Below are positions 15,719 to 25,265 of a DNA stretch of 64,000 nucleotides, in pieces. The stretch spans positions 434,001-498,000 of the forward strand of contig VGVQ01000001.1 of assembly GCA_016874005.1 (NCBI GenBank), in the 5' to 3' direction. Origin of the DNA: Gemmatimonadota bacterium (GTDB taxonomy: Bacteria > Gemmatimonadota > Gemmatimonadetes > Gemmatimonadales > GWC2-71-9). The notes under the pieces were generated by a model, which was not told where the DNA came from, did no database searches, and saw nothing but the letters and a program-made list of their open reading frames with translations. The position numbers and the translations under genes are program-made. Numbering within the stretch: position 1 is the first letter of the stretch; each line of letters starts with the position of its first letter.

Positions 15719-18185
15719 CGCGCCGCTTGGCGCGACGAGTCGGAGTTGCCCGCAACGGATCCTCGGGCCATTCGTGACGAGGGTAACGACCGCGCATCTC
15801 ACGGCGAACGTCGAAGTAGCTCGTCCGCCAGAAGCCGGGAAGGTCGGCGGTCACCTGAATCGGACGACCTGCCGGCGAGAGGAGATGGAGCACCAGCGGG
15901 ATCCGGCCAGCCGCGATCGCTGGGGACTCGCCCAGGCCGAACATCTCTTGCAGGCGAACCGCGAGGACCGGAGCCGCGGGATCACCGTAGTCGATGGCGA
16001 TGCGGGAACCGGTCGGGACCTCGAACCGCTCCGGTGCCAACCGATCGAGCGCTTCGCGCTGGGGCCACGACAGCAGGGCCAGCAAATGGCTAGCGAGGTC
16101 GAGCCCTTCGAGTCGAGTCCGGCCAACGACCGCGGGATGGAGCCAGGTGTCGATCGCCCCGATCAGGCCGCTGTCCGACACGTCCGGCCACTCCGGGTCG
16201 TGATGCCGTAAGAAGCCAAGCCTGGCGCGAAGCCGACTGGCCCCATCGGACCACGGCAGCCAATCGAGTCCATTACGGCGGACCGCGTCGAGCCAACCCT
16301 GGCCGATCAGCTCCGCGTCCGGGTCTCGAACGGGGCGTTCCGCCACGACGATCGCGCCGAGCTTCACTTCCTCGGTGACCCGCACCTGTCCCCGCTCCCG
16401 ATCGACCATGACCCGAACGGTCGCGGCCCCGTCCCGAGCAACGAGATCCGCGACCGTGGCGGCATCGAGCCCGGCAGCGATCCGAATCCGGCTCTCGGTT
16501 CCGGCGTCGTCGAGGTCGACCGCCACCAGGTAGTCGAGGCGGGCGAGCGTCTCCGACGGCGGCACCGATGCTCCGCGACCATTCCGGAGCAAGAACCGCC
16601 CGGCCGCCCCGCTCCGGCGCTGGCCAACGCGGTCGGGATAGGCCGACGCCAGTAGCTGCCCCGCCCACTCGGCATCCGCCACCGATCCCTGGGCAACCCC
16701 GAGCCGCCGGCGCCACTCGCGCTCCTCACCCCTCGCCCGGTGCAGCAGGCGTCGATCCGCCGACACCCCCGGATGCGTGACGCCCCGCAAGAGGTCGAGT
16801 CGGACCCGAATGTCGGAGTCAGGGGGCGCTCCGTCGGTCCAGGCCACGATGTCGCGGTCGCCGAGGAGCGCTACCAACGCCGCTGCCAGCGCGCCGTGCC
16901 CCACCGCCTTCGCTTCGAGGCACATGTGCGCCAGTCGGGGATGAAGCGGGAGCCGCGCCAACATCTTGCCCCTCGCGGTCACCCGGCCGTCGGTGGTCAG
17001 GGCCCCGAGAAGCTGGAGCAGTTCGGTCGCCTGACGGACCGCTGGCTCGGCCGGCGGATTGAGCCAGCGCAGCCGAGTCGGATCGACGACGCCGGCCGCG
17101 GCGAGCTCGAGCACTACCGGGGCAAGGTCGGACCCCGCGATGGCCGGGGGGGTGAACTCGAGGAGTTGGCCGTCGTCAGCCCGAGACCAGAGGCGGTAGC
17201 ACACCCCGGGTTCGGTTCGGCCCGCTCGGCCGCGGCGCTGATCGGCGGCGGCTCGGCTCACCCTGGTGGTCACCACCCGGGTAAGCCCGGTCCGCGACGA
17301 GAACCGCGGCACCCGCATGCGTCCCCCGTCGACGACGATCCGGACGCCCGGGATGGTCACGCTGGTCTCGGCGATCGAGGTCGCGAGCACCACTCGGCGC
17401 CGGGAACCGGGGGCCAGCGCCTCCACTTGATCCTCGAGCGGCATCGAGCCATGGAGCGAGAGCACCGCCGCCGAGACCCCCTGCAATCGCTTGGCGACCC
17501 GATTGATCTCGCCGACACCCGGGAGGAAGACCAGCACGTCACCAGCTTCGGAGCGAAGGGCCTCGTCGATGACCCCGGCGACGTGATCCTCGAAGCGGCC
17601 CCCGGCCGGGATCGGGCGGGATCGGGTTTCAACCGGAAAGACCCGGCCAGGTACCTCCACGACCGGGGCGTCATCGAGCAAGGTGGCGACGCCCGCGGCG
17701 TCGATCGTGGCGGACATCACCAGGATCCGAAGCTCCGGCCGCACCAGCGCCTTGGTCTCCAGGGCGAGCGCCAACCCCACATCGCCCGGAAGGCTCCGTT
17801 CGTGGAACTCGTCGAAGATCACCAGGCCATAGCCATCGAGGGTGGGATCGTCGATCAGCATCCTGGTTAGGACGCCTTCGGTGACTACCTCGAGCCGCGT
17901 TGCCGCCGACACCTGGGTATCGAACCGGACCCGATACCCCACGGTCTTGCCAACCGGTTCCCCGAGGTGCCACGCCAGTCTTGCCGCGACCGCTCGCGCC
18001 GCGACCCGGCGTGGTTCGAGCATCACGATCTTTCCGGCGAGCCAGGGGGCGTCGAGGAGCCGGATCGGGACGACGGTCGATTTCCCGGCCCCGGGCGCGG
18101 CTACCAACACGGCTGCGCCGTCGCGCCCGAGCCTGACGATCAGGTCCCCAGTGGCCTGTTCGATCGGAAGCGGCGCTTCGGTCAC
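15714..18185 (-). CDS. hrpB: ATP-dependent helicase HrpB
   Basis: 823 residues from a GTG at 18185, the usual HrpB length; the frame stays open further upstream only as a shadow of the methyltransferase gene. DEAH-family motifs are clear: AAPGAGKST (motif I), IFDEFHER (DEFH-type motif II), MSATID (III), and motif VI DQRRGRAGRTEPGVCYRLW. A helicase-associated domain and HrpB C-terminal region follow (PLVLHLLSPAGRPIQVTADLPGFW split across the last 60 residues). The role is RNA unwinding, with an unclear physiological target. It overlaps the upstream RNA methyltransferase gene by GTGA, suggesting coupled translation. Confidence 0.95.
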   Translation of the reverse strand: MTEAPLPIEQATGDLIVRLGRDGAAVLVAAPGAGKSTVVPIRLLDAPWLAGKIVMLEPRRVAARAVAARLAWHLGEPVGKTVGYRVRFDTQVSAATRLEVVTEGVLTRMLIDDPTLDGYGLVIFDEFHERSLPGDVGLALALETKALVRPELRILVMSATIDAAGVATLLDDAPVVEVPGRVFPVETRSRPIPAGGRFEDHVAGVIDEALRSEAGDVLVFLPGVGEINRVAKRLQGVSAAVLSLHGSMPLEDQVEALAPGSRRRVVLATSIAETSVTIPGVRIVVDGGRMRVPRFSSRTGLTRVVTTRVSRAAADQRRGRAGRTEPGVCYRLWSRADDGQLLEFTPPAIAGSDLAPVVLELAAAGVVDPTRLRWLNPPAEPAVRQATELLQLLGALTTDGRVTARGKMLARLPLHPRLAHMCLEAKAVGHGALAAALVALLGDRDIVAWTDGAPPDSDIRVRLDLLRGVTHPGVSADRRLLHRARGEEREWRRRLGVAQGSVADAEWAGQLLASAYPDRVGQRRSGAAGRFLLRNGRGASVPPSETLARLDYLVAVDLDDAGTESRIRIAAGLDAATVADLVARDGAATVRVMVDRERGQVRVTEEVKLGAIVVAERPVRDPDAELIGQGWLDAVRRNGLDWLPWSDGASRLRARLGFLRHHDPEWPDVSDSGLIGAIDTWLHPAVVGRTRLEGLDLASHLLALLSWPQREALDRLAPERFEVPTGSRIAIDYGDPAAPVLAVRLQEMFGLGESPAIAAGRIPLVLHLLSPAGRPIQVTADLPGFWRTSYFDVRREMRGRYPRHEWPEDPLRATPTRRAKRRG

Positions 18186-19363
18186 TGCGAAACCGAAGCC
18201 GTCAGGAATCGAATCGGAATTCCCCCGTTCTCGGTCCGCGCCAACTCGCGCCATGGAAGTGCCATTTGTCCCGACAGCCGTCGATCGGCGTCGACGATCG
18301 CGACCTGCCAGGAGCGGCAGACTCGCCGAAGCACGTGGCCGAGTTGGGCGTAGAGATCGCGGAGGCCAGCGGCGTCGCCTACCCGGGTGCCGTAGGGCGG
18401 GTTGGTGACCAGCCACCCCGGTTCCGCGGGCACTTCGAGGGCCGACAGCGGGGCGCACCGCCACCGGATGTCCCCGGCGACACCGGCTCGCTCGGCGTTG
18501 GCCGTGGCGGCCGCGATGGCGCCCTGGTCCCGATCGTTCCCCAGGATCACCGACGGTGACCGAGGTAAGATCGCGCTCTCTGTCTCGGAACGGGTCGCGG
18601 CGAATCGAGCCGCGTCGAAGCTCGGGAAGTGTTCGAAGGCGAACCGGCGCCGCCACCCCGGCGGGATTCCGCGGGCTATCATCGCGGCTTCGATGGGAAT
18701 GGTACCCGAACCGCAAAAGGGGTCGGCGAACGGCGCACCCGGCCGCCAACCCGATCCGATGATGAGTCCCGCGGCGAGGGTCTCCCGGATCGGCGCTTTT
18801 CCAGACTCGAGCCGATAGCCCCGGCGGTGGAGCGGTGGCCCCGAGGTGTCGATGCTCAGCTGACACTGGTCGCGGAGGAACCTGACGACGAAGCGCTGCA
18901 CCTTGGGGGGCCCGGTGACGTCGCCCTCGCGCTCGTCGACCTCGCCGCGTCGGGGAACCTCGGCCAGCCCCGGGAACACCCGTCGGGCGGATTCAATCAG
19001 TCGCTCGGCGATCGCGTCTTCGTGATAGAGCTTCGATTTCTTCGAGGTCACTCGGAAATGGACTGGAGTCGTGGGTCTGATCCAGTCTGACCAACGGATC
19101 TTGTTTGCGTGCCGCTCCAGCTCGCCGAAGGTCCGGGCGTGAATGGTGCCGATACGGATCAGCACCCGAGTGGCGCTGCGTAGGCAGAGATTGGCGCGGT
19201 AGATGACCTCCGGCCCCGCGGCGAAGCCCACGCCACCCGGCTCCGGAGCTAGGTCGGTCGCACCGAGCTCCGAGAGTTCACGCCCGAGAATCGACTCGAG
19301 ACCGAGATGGGTAGCCGCGAAGGCGGAGACCCCGACAGCAGGGCCGAGCAGGGGTGCCGCCAC
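18182..19363 (-). CDS. THUMP-domain class I SAM-dependent RNA methyltransferase (RlmL/TrmN-like)
   Basis: 393 residues. The N-terminal THUMP domain (about 10-180) binds RNA; it begins ATHLGLESILGRELSELG. The Rossmann methyltransferase has DPFCGSGTIPIEAAMI (SAM-binding loop) and the catalytic TNPPYGTRVG motif of amino-methyltransferases. Members make m2G in 23S rRNA (RlmL) or tRNA. It lacks the second RlmK half of E. coli RlmKL. The stop overlaps the hrpB GTG, so a helicase and an RNA methyltransferase are produced from one transcript. Confidence 0.92.
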   Translation of the reverse strand: MAAPLLGPAVGVSAFAATHLGLESILGRELSELGATDLAPEPGGVGFAAGPEVIYRANLCLRSATRVLIRIGTIHARTFGELERHANKIRWSDWIRPTTPVHFRVTSKKSKLYHEDAIAERLIESARRVFPGLAEVPRRGEVDEREGDVTGPPKVQRFVVRFLRDQCQLSIDTSGPPLHRRGYRLESGKAPIRETLAAGLIIGSGWRPGAPFADPFCGSGTIPIEAAMIARGIPPGWRRRFAFEHFPSFDAARFAATRSETESAILPRSPSVILGNDRDQGAIAAATANAERAGVAGDIRWRCAPLSALEVPAEPGWLVTNPPYGTRVGDAAGLRDLYAQLGHVLRRVCRSWQVAIVDADRRLSGQMALPWRELARTENGGIPIRFLTASVSQ

Positions 19364-19369
19364 GGCAAT

Positions 19370-20806
19370 TCAGCGAATGCCGACCAGCCCCTTCGCCGAG
19401 GCGAAGAGTTTGGCGCTGTCGTAGCCGATCCCGTCCCGAAACACCGTAACGACCTGCCGGATGTCGGCCGCCCGGGCGGCCGGATCGCCCCGAATCACCA
19501 CCAAATCGGCGGTCTTGCCCGCCTCGATCGAACCCAACCGCCGATCGATGCCCAGTACTCGGGCTCCGTTGAGCGACATCACCTGGATCGCCTCGGCCGG
19601 GGTCAAGCCCGCTTCGACCAACATTTCGAAATTGCGGTGATCTCCGATACCCGCCGGGGTACTCCACGCCGGGTCCACACCGGCCGCCAGCAGGCCACCG
19701 GCTCGGAAGAACATCGCTTCGAACTCCATGCTCTTCTTGAGTGCCCGCGGCATCGAGCTGGTTGCGGCGGTGGTCTCCACCTGGCGATGGCGTTCCTCTT
19801 CTTCGGCCCGGGCGTCGGCCGAGAGCACCTCCCAGAGCCGCGAATCGGTGCCCCAGGGTCGGCCAGGCGTCGAGGCCTCATAGACCGCCAACGTCGAGGT
19901 CATGGCGACCTTCTTGTCGAGCATCGCGTTCAGGGTGGCCCGGACATCGGGGTCGGTTGCGATGTCGCGGCTCGCGATGGCGTCTCGGTACCCGCCGGGA
20001 CAGACGTCTGGCTTCTTGTCGGCGAGGTACTCGGAGTTCGACAGCAAGCCGTGCTCGAGCGCATCGATCCCGAGCGCAACCGCCTCCCGGTAGCCGATCG
20101 AGCAGAGGTGGCCGGTGACCTTGAGACCCCGCTTGTGGGCCTGGTCGGTAATCGCGGCGAGGGTCGCCCGATCGATCTGGGTATAGACCTTGAGCCAGGT
20201 CGCCCCTTCCTCGGCCCAATAGTCCACCACCTTGCGGGCGGCCTCCGGGGATTTCAGCTCGTGCATGCCCAGGTAATCGAGCCGCATGTCGGGGCCGGGC
20301 CCGATCAGGTACGGCCCGGTGACAAAGACTCTAGGCCCTGGAATCTCGCCGCGCTCGATGTTGGCCTTGAGATTCAACTCGGCGTATGGCGACCCGCTGC
20401 CGGTGGACCGGATCGTCGTGACGCCGGCGCCAAGATAGAGCCGGGGAGCGGTGAAGTTCGACTGGGCCGCCCGGGGTGCGGCCGTGTAGTAGAAGGTGTG
20501 GTTGTGGAGCCCGACGAGTCCGGGGATCACCGTGTGACCGGGTAGATCGATCACCTGGGCCTCGGTGGGGATCCGTGCGGCCGACGCCGGGCCAACCCAA
20601 CTGATGGTCCCTGCCGAAACGATGATGGTCTGGTCCGCTCTTGGAGCAGCGCCGGTCCCGTCGATCACTTGGACGTTCCGCAACGCGAACACCGGCCGGT
20701 CCACCGACAGGTACTGGCGGACCGAGGGCGCCATGGACTGGAGCGTTTGCGCGACCGCCGGAACCGCGGCCGCTGATATCGCTACGAAGGATGACAGGGT
20801 TCGCAT
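19370..20806 (-). CDS. Secreted amidohydrolase (imidazolonepropionase-like)
   Basis: 478 residues with a signal peptide (SSFVAISAAAVPAVAQ). Amidohydrolase metal ligands can be traced: GLHNHTF for the N-terminal HxH, Lys in WLKVYTQ, His in TGHLCS and DALEHGL, and Asp in AAGVDPAW. It ends with the composite beta-sandwich (IEAGKTADLVVIRGDP). This group includes exported prolidase- and imidazolonepropionase-like hydrolases; the substrate may be a peptide or N-acyl compound. Its stop is six bases before the methyltransferase start, so it may lead that operon. Confidence 0.92.
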   Translation of the reverse strand: MRTLSSFVAISAAAVPAVAQTLQSMAPSVRQYLSVDRPVFALRNVQVIDGTGAAPRADQTIIVSAGTISWVGPASAARIPTEAQVIDLPGHTVIPGLVGLHNHTFYYTAAPRAAQSNFTAPRLYLGAGVTTIRSTGSGSPYAELNLKANIERGEIPGPRVFVTGPYLIGPGPDMRLDYLGMHELKSPEAARKVVDYWAEEGATWLKVYTQIDRATLAAITDQAHKRGLKVTGHLCSIGYREAVALGIDALEHGLLSNSEYLADKKPDVCPGGYRDAIASRDIATDPDVRATLNAMLDKKVAMTSTLAVYEASTPGRPWGTDSRLWEVLSADARAEEEERHRQVETTAATSSMPRALKKSMEFEAMFFRAGGLLAAGVDPAWSTPAGIGDHRNFEMLVEAGLTPAEAIQVMSLNGARVLGIDRRLGSIEAGKTADLVVIRGDPAARAADIRQVVTVFRDGIGYDSAKLFASAKGLVGIR

Positions 20807-20869
20807 CGAACTTCGTCCATCGGGAAGAGGGAACCCAATAATACCCTCTCCCCGGACCGGCGACTGCCG

Positions 20870-21883
20870 TTAGGACTTGCGGCGGGCTCGGCGAAGCTCC
20901 CGGAAGCCGATCAGCCGGTGGCGCTCCTCGTCGTAGAGCTTGAGGCCGAGGGCTTTGATGCCTTGCCAGAAGGTAATGGTCGGGACCGACTGGAATTCGG
21001 GGTGGGAGTCATGGCACTGCTGGAGCCGATAGTTCGGGATCCGCGGGCTCAGGTGATGGACGTGATGTAGTCCGATGTTGCCGGTGAACCACTGGAGGAC
21101 CTTGGGGAGCTTGAGGTGGGTGCTGCCCTGCAAGGCCGAGGTGGCATAATCCCAGTGGCGGCCCGGTCGCCAATAGGCGTCCTCGAACTGGTGCTGCACG
21201 TAGAACAGCCATACCCCGGCCATCCCGGCCAGGAAGAAGGCGGGGAGGTAGATCGCGGCCGCTTCGTCGAGCACACCGACGACCGCCAGCAGCACCACGA
21301 CCGCGACGAGCACCAGGTTGGTCGCGTGGACGTTCCAGCGCTCCTTGGCCGTCGTCAAACCACCGGGAGTCGGGAACCGGTGCTTGATGACCAGGAAGAT
21401 CGGTCCGAAGACCAGCAGGAAGAAGGCGTTGCGATAGATCCGGTACTTGAAGCGACCCAGTTTCGAGAGCTTGAGGTACTCTTCGACCGTCAGGGTCGTG
21501 ACGTCGCCCCACCCCCGTTTGTCGAGGTTCCCCGAGGTCGCGTGATGGATGGCATGGTCGCGACGCCACTGGACGTAGGGCGTGAACGTCAACACCCCGG
21601 TGATGAAGCCGACGATGTCGTTCCAACGCCGCGAGGAGAAGAAGGAACCGTGACCGCAGTCGTGCATGACGATGAAGGTGCGGATCAGCAAACCGCCGGT
21701 CGGGATGGCCAGGAGCAGCACCAATCCGTAGTGGATCTTCATGGCCCAGACCATCAACCCCAAGCCGACGACCAGGGGAATGATGGTGGTGCAGACCTGG
21801 ATGATGGCCGCCCGGTTATTGGGCACCTGGTATTTGGCCACCAAGTCTCGCCATTTGCCCGCAACGTCGCTCATCGGCTTCAT
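20870..21883 (-). CDS. Acyl-lipid fatty acid desaturase
   Basis: About 337 residues, starting at the ATG at 21883 (alternative ATG 21874); the very long open frame upstream is a shadow of gltS. The three histidine boxes of membrane desaturases are present: HDCGH, then HAIHH and GLHHVHH toward the C-terminus, binding a di-iron centre. Four to six membrane segments flank them (IIPLVVGLGLMVWAM, LVLVAVVVLLAVVGVL, FFLAGMAGVWLFYVQ). The enzyme inserts a double bond into membrane acyl chains using O2 and an electron donor. It suggests aerobic adjustment of membrane fluidity. Confidence 0.93.
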   Translation of the reverse strand: MKPMSDVAGKWRDLVAKYQVPNNRAAIIQVCTTIIPLVVGLGLMVWAMKIHYGLVLLLAIPTGGLLIRTFIVMHDCGHGSFFSSRRWNDIVGFITGVLTFTPYVQWRRDHAIHHATSGNLDKRGWGDVTTLTVEEYLKLSKLGRFKYRIYRNAFFLLVFGPIFLVIKHRFPTPGGLTTAKERWNVHATNLVLVAVVVLLAVVGVLDEAAAIYLPAFFLAGMAGVWLFYVQHQFEDAYWRPGRHWDYATSALQGSTHLKLPKVLQWFTGNIGLHHVHHLSPRIPNYRLQQCHDSHPEFQSVPTITFWQGIKALGLKLYDEERHRLIGFRELRRARRKS

Positions 21884-22075
21884 GGCTCCCGATTGAATAA
21901 GGCCCAGGAATCTAACCCGTCCAGCCGCGGTTGGCGCGGGTCGGGCGCATAACGGTACGGCACGTTTCGGTCCGCGCAAGGACCCCCCCGTGCCGGTTGG
22001 GGTCGGCCGGTGGCCGTTGGGACGTTTCGGGGGTACCGTTGAGCCAACCCGGATCCCGTCTCGGAAGGACCGCGC

Positions 22076-23299
22076 GTGCCGACGACCATCAAGCTCGACA
22101 TGATCCAGACCCTGGCCCTCGCGGCCGTGGTGCTGTTCCTGGGATACGCCGTCCGGAAACGGGTTGGGGTGCTGGACCGATTCAATATTCCCGCCCCCGT
22201 GGTCGGTGGCTTCCTGTTCGCCGCAATCGCGCTGGGGCTCCGGCAGAGCGGGCTGCTGGCGTTCGAGTTCGACACCACCCTGCAAGCGCCCTTCATGGTC
22301 GCCTTCTTCACGACGATCGGCCTGGGCGCGAGTCTCGGACTGCTCAAGGTGGGCGGGCCCCAAGTTCTCTTGTTCTGGGGACTCGCGTCGCTGATGGCCG
22401 CTCTCCAGAGCGGAGTCGGCGTGGCCATCGCCAACGCGATCGGGGTGGATCCCTTGATCGGTCTCATCAGCGGATCGGTCACGATGACCGGGGGACACGG
22501 CACCGGCGCCGCGTTCGGGAAACTGTTCGAGGAGGAGTACGCGGTGGGCGGCGCGGTGACGCTGGCCATGGCGGCGGCCACCTTCGGGCTGATCTCCGGC
22601 GGACTGCTTGGTGGCCCAGTCGCGACGCTCCTGGTCAGCCGGAAACGGCTCGCGATTGGAACGGGCGGACCGGCGCCGGTGGTGGCTCCGGACGGGCTCG
22701 ATGAGGAGATCGACACGGAACCCTCGGGAGAGGCGCCGACCGCCTTCACCATGCTCAAGGCCATTGCCATCATCTTGGTCGCGATGGCACTCGGTACCGT
22801 GGTGAGTGGCTGGCTCCGACAGTATCTCACCCTCCCGGGCTACATCGGGGCGATGGTGGTGGCCGCGGTGTTCCGCAACCTGGGCGACCTCACCAAGTGG
22901 GTCCGGTTCGACCAGCGCGTCATCGACGACCTCGGCACCATCGCGCTGTCGCTGTTCCTCGCCATGGCTTTGATGACACTGAAGCTCTGGGAGCTGCTCG
23001 ATTTGGCGCTCCCGATGCTGCTGATCCTGGTGGCCCAGGTCACCATGATGGGCCTCTTCGCCTACTTCGTCACGTTCCGGGTCATGGGTCGCGACTATGA
23101 CGCCGCGGTCATGGCAGCGGGCCATTCCGGGTTTGGTCTTGGCGCCACCCCGAACGCGGTCGCGAACATGCGGAGCGTCGTCGAGCGGTTCGGCGCCGCG
23201 CCCCGGGCCTTTCTCGTGGTCCCAATCGTCGGCGCGTTCTTCATCGACTTCACCAACGCGCTCATCATCACCGGCTACCTCAATTTGGTGAAGCCCTGA
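22076..23299 (+). CDS. gltS: Sodium/glutamate symporter GltS
   Basis: 407 residues from a GTG with GGAAGGA upstream. The GltS two-repeat pattern is visible, with glycine-rich pore loops SGSVTMTGGHGTGAAFGK in the first half and MAAGHSGFGLGATPNAVANM in the second. Ten or more membrane helices are predictable. It imports glutamate with Na+. A hydrophilic linker (about 200-225, acidic) joins the halves. It diverges from the desaturase gene across a 192-base gap in which I see no further gene. Confidence 0.95.
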   Translation: MPTTIKLDMIQTLALAAVVLFLGYAVRKRVGVLDRFNIPAPVVGGFLFAAIALGLRQSGLLAFEFDTTLQAPFMVAFFTTIGLGASLGLLKVGGPQVLLFWGLASLMAALQSGVGVAIANAIGVDPLIGLISGSVTMTGGHGTGAAFGKLFEEEYAVGGAVTLAMAAATFGLISGGLLGGPVATLLVSRKRLAIGTGGPAPVVAPDGLDEEIDTEPSGEAPTAFTMLKAIAIILVAMALGTVVSGWLRQYLTLPGYIGAMVVAAVFRNLGDLTKWVRFDQRVIDDLGTIALSLFLAMALMTLKLWELLDLALPMLLILVAQVTMMGLFAYFVTFRVMGRDYDAAVMAAGHSGFGLGATPNAVANMRSVVERFGAAPRAFLVVPIVGAFFIDFTNALIITGYLNLVKP

Positions 23300-23336
23300 C
23301 CGATCGCCCGGCCGAGAAATCCAGCGACTGTTCGTT

Positions 23337-23355
23337 TACTCTACGACACAAAGTA
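23337..23355. promoter_or_regulatory. Imperfect dyad TACT-N11-AGTA upstream of the DUF4173-like gene
   Basis: TACT at 23337-23340 and AGTA at 23352-23355 form an inverted repeat in an unusually AT-rich patch. TTGACA follows at 23357-23362, but a good -10 is not evident. It could be an operator for a GntR- or PadR-like regulator; no such regulator is in the window. Confidence 0.3.
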
Positions 23356-23392
23356 CTTGACAATACCGGGAACTCCTGACATCTTTCGGGCC

Positions 23393-25003
23393 ATGGACGA
23401 CCCACCCCCATCCAGTTCCGGTCCCGACCTCCGCCCCCTCGGGTCCGTGTTCCGACCAGTGATTCTCGTCAGCCTTGCACTCGGAATTGCCGGCGACTTG
23501 CTCCTCCGCGGCCGGGATGGCCCCGGGCTCAACTTCTTCCTCCTCGCCCTCGGTCTCGCCGCCGGTGTCTGGAACCTGAGCCGGCGTGCCGGTGTCGAGC
23601 TCAGTCGCGAAGCCCTTGGCACCGTTGGGGTCGGTCTGGCACTCACCTCCGCTTTGTTGCTGCGAGCTTCGGAACCGCTTCGGGTTTTCACGATCCTGGC
23701 GGCCGTCGTGGCGCTCGCGCTGCCCGCGTTGAAGGCCGGGGCGGCGTGGCTTCGGGGAAGCGGGGTCAGCGACCAACTGGAGGCAGTGGGATGGACCGCG
23801 CTGAGTGGGCTGACCGGCCCGCTGCGGCTGCTGGGCTCTCTCCGCGGCGGCACCGCGACCTCAGGCCCCACCGGCGGCGGGATCGATCGAGGCCAAGCCA
23901 GCCGACACCCCGCTTGGGCCGCCGCACGAGGGCTTCTCATCGCGATCCCCTTCTTGATCGGCTTCGGGGCACTTTTCATGTCAGCCGATCGGGTGTTCGC
24001 TGATCTCGTCAACCGCCTGGTCCGTTTCGATTTCGACCTGATCCTGACACACCTGCTCCTGACCGGCTTCCTGACCTGGCTCGCTTCCGGCTATCTGTCA
24101 GGCTTTCTGACCGGCACCAGGTTCTTCGACCTCCGCTCGGCACTCGGCGGCCGGCCGCGTCTTGGTATCGGCGAGGTCGGAACGGCGCTGGCATTGGTGG
24201 ACGTTCTCTTCCTCGCTTTCGTAGCCGTCCAGCTCCGCTACCTCTTCGGTGGTAGTAGTCTGGTCGAGGTGACTCCCGGCCTTTCCTATGCCGAGTACGT
24301 CCGAGAAGGCTTTGGCCAGCTCGCGGTGGCTTGCGCTTTGGTGCTTCCATCCCTGTTGGCCGCCGATTGGCTCCTCGAGTCGAGTGGTCGGCGAGCCACG
24401 CTCGCCTTTCGGGTTCTGGGCGGTCTCCTCCTCGTCCTGCTGCTCGTCATCGTTGCATCGGCATTGCAGCGGGTGCGGGCGTACCAGGCGGCCTACGGCC
24501 TCACGGAGTCCCGGCTGTACGGAGCACTGTTTGTCGGCTGGCTCACGCTGTTGACCGTGTGGTTCGCCGTCACCGTCTTGCGAGGTCGGCGGGAACGGTT
24601 TGCCTTCGGGGCGCTCGCCTCCGGCGCGGTATTCCTGGCGTTCCTCCACCTGGTAAACCCCGACGCCTTGATCGCCCGAACCAATTTGGGGCGCCAGACA
24701 CCGGTTCTGCCGGCACCCAACGGGGGCACCGAGGGACTCGACGCTCGCTACTTGGCTTCGTTGAGCGCGGATGCCGTGCCGGTCGTGCTCGAGGCGCTCA
24801 GTGGCCTTCCGCCGGCTCAGCAGTGCCATCTCGCCCGCGGCATGCTGCGGCGTTGGGGGCCGGACGGCTCCGAAGGGACCGATTGGCGGAGCTGGAACTG
24901 GTCGATCGCTCGCGCCCGGGGGCTGGTGCAAAGCGAGGCGAGCACCCTCGCCGCCACGTCAGCCGGCGCTGACGGGGCCGCTTGTCAGCCCGGGAGGCGT
25001 TAG
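23393..25003 (+). CDS. DUF4173-like polytopic membrane protein
   Basis: 536 residues from the ATG at 23393; an upstream TTG is part of a TTGACA-like promoter element and not a preferred start. About 11 hydrophobic segments are seen, with the DUF4173-type stretch GIGEVGTALALVDVLFLAFVAVQ and YAEYVREGFGQL. A soluble tail of about 110 residues follows the last helix. Function is unknown; related proteins are putative membrane sensors or transporters. It is probably transcribed alone. Confidence 0.75.
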   Translation: MDDPPPSSSGPDLRPLGSVFRPVILVSLALGIAGDLLLRGRDGPGLNFFLLALGLAAGVWNLSRRAGVELSREALGTVGVGLALTSALLLRASEPLRVFTILAAVVALALPALKAGAAWLRGSGVSDQLEAVGWTALSGLTGPLRLLGSLRGGTATSGPTGGGIDRGQASRHPAWAAARGLLIAIPFLIGFGALFMSADRVFADLVNRLVRFDFDLILTHLLLTGFLTWLASGYLSGFLTGTRFFDLRSALGGRPRLGIGEVGTALALVDVLFLAFVAVQLRYLFGGSSLVEVTPGLSYAEYVREGFGQLAVACALVLPSLLAADWLLESSGRRATLAFRVLGGLLLVLLLVIVASALQRVRAYQAAYGLTESRLYGALFVGWLTLLTVWFAVTVLRGRRERFAFGALASGAVFLAFLHLVNPDALIARTNLGRQTPVLPAPNGGTEGLDARYLASLSADAVPVVLEALSGLPPAQQCHLARGMLRRWGPDGSEGTDWRSWNWSIARARGLVQSEASTLAATSAGADGAACQPGRR

Positions 25004-25009
25004 CGGTTT

Positions 25010-25029
25010 CCCGCCGCTGAGCAGGCGGG
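25010..25029 (+). terminator. Weak GC hairpin after the DUF4173-like gene
   Basis: CCCGCC at 25010-25015 pairs with GGCGGG at 25024-25029 over an eight-base loop, seven bases past the stop. The run TTT precedes the stem rather than following it, so termination is only suggested. Confidence 0.3.
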
Positions 25030-25133
25030 ATACTCCAGTTGCGAGCTGGTTCTATTGGGTGTTCGCTACACCCGAGGGGGCGTGCTCGATCCCGTATCCG
25101 CTGGTACCGGGGAGCCGAATCGGTCGTGGGGAA

Positions 25134-25206
<73 letters not shown>

Positions 25207-25220
25207 TCTGAGGGGGCGGG

Positions 25221-25249
25221 AATATACCGAACCGCCCGCCCCCATCCAA
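25221..25249 (-). promoter_or_regulatory. Promoter for tRNA-Phe, lying within a GC hairpin
   Basis: On the minus strand TTGGAT (25249-25244) and TATATT (25226-25221) are spaced by 17 bases. The GC-only arms GGGGGCGGG (25212-25220) and CCCGCCCCC (25235-25243) pair perfectly around the -10 box. The hairpin could also end transcription from the secreted-protein gene upstream. Confidence 0.5.
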
Positions 25250-25265
25250 GCCGGGTTCTGTGGGC

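Noticed and set aside
21884-23125. 413-residue extension of the desaturase on the minus strand
   Set aside because: It is antisense to gltS and lacks any recognisable domain; the desaturase start at 21883 is natural.
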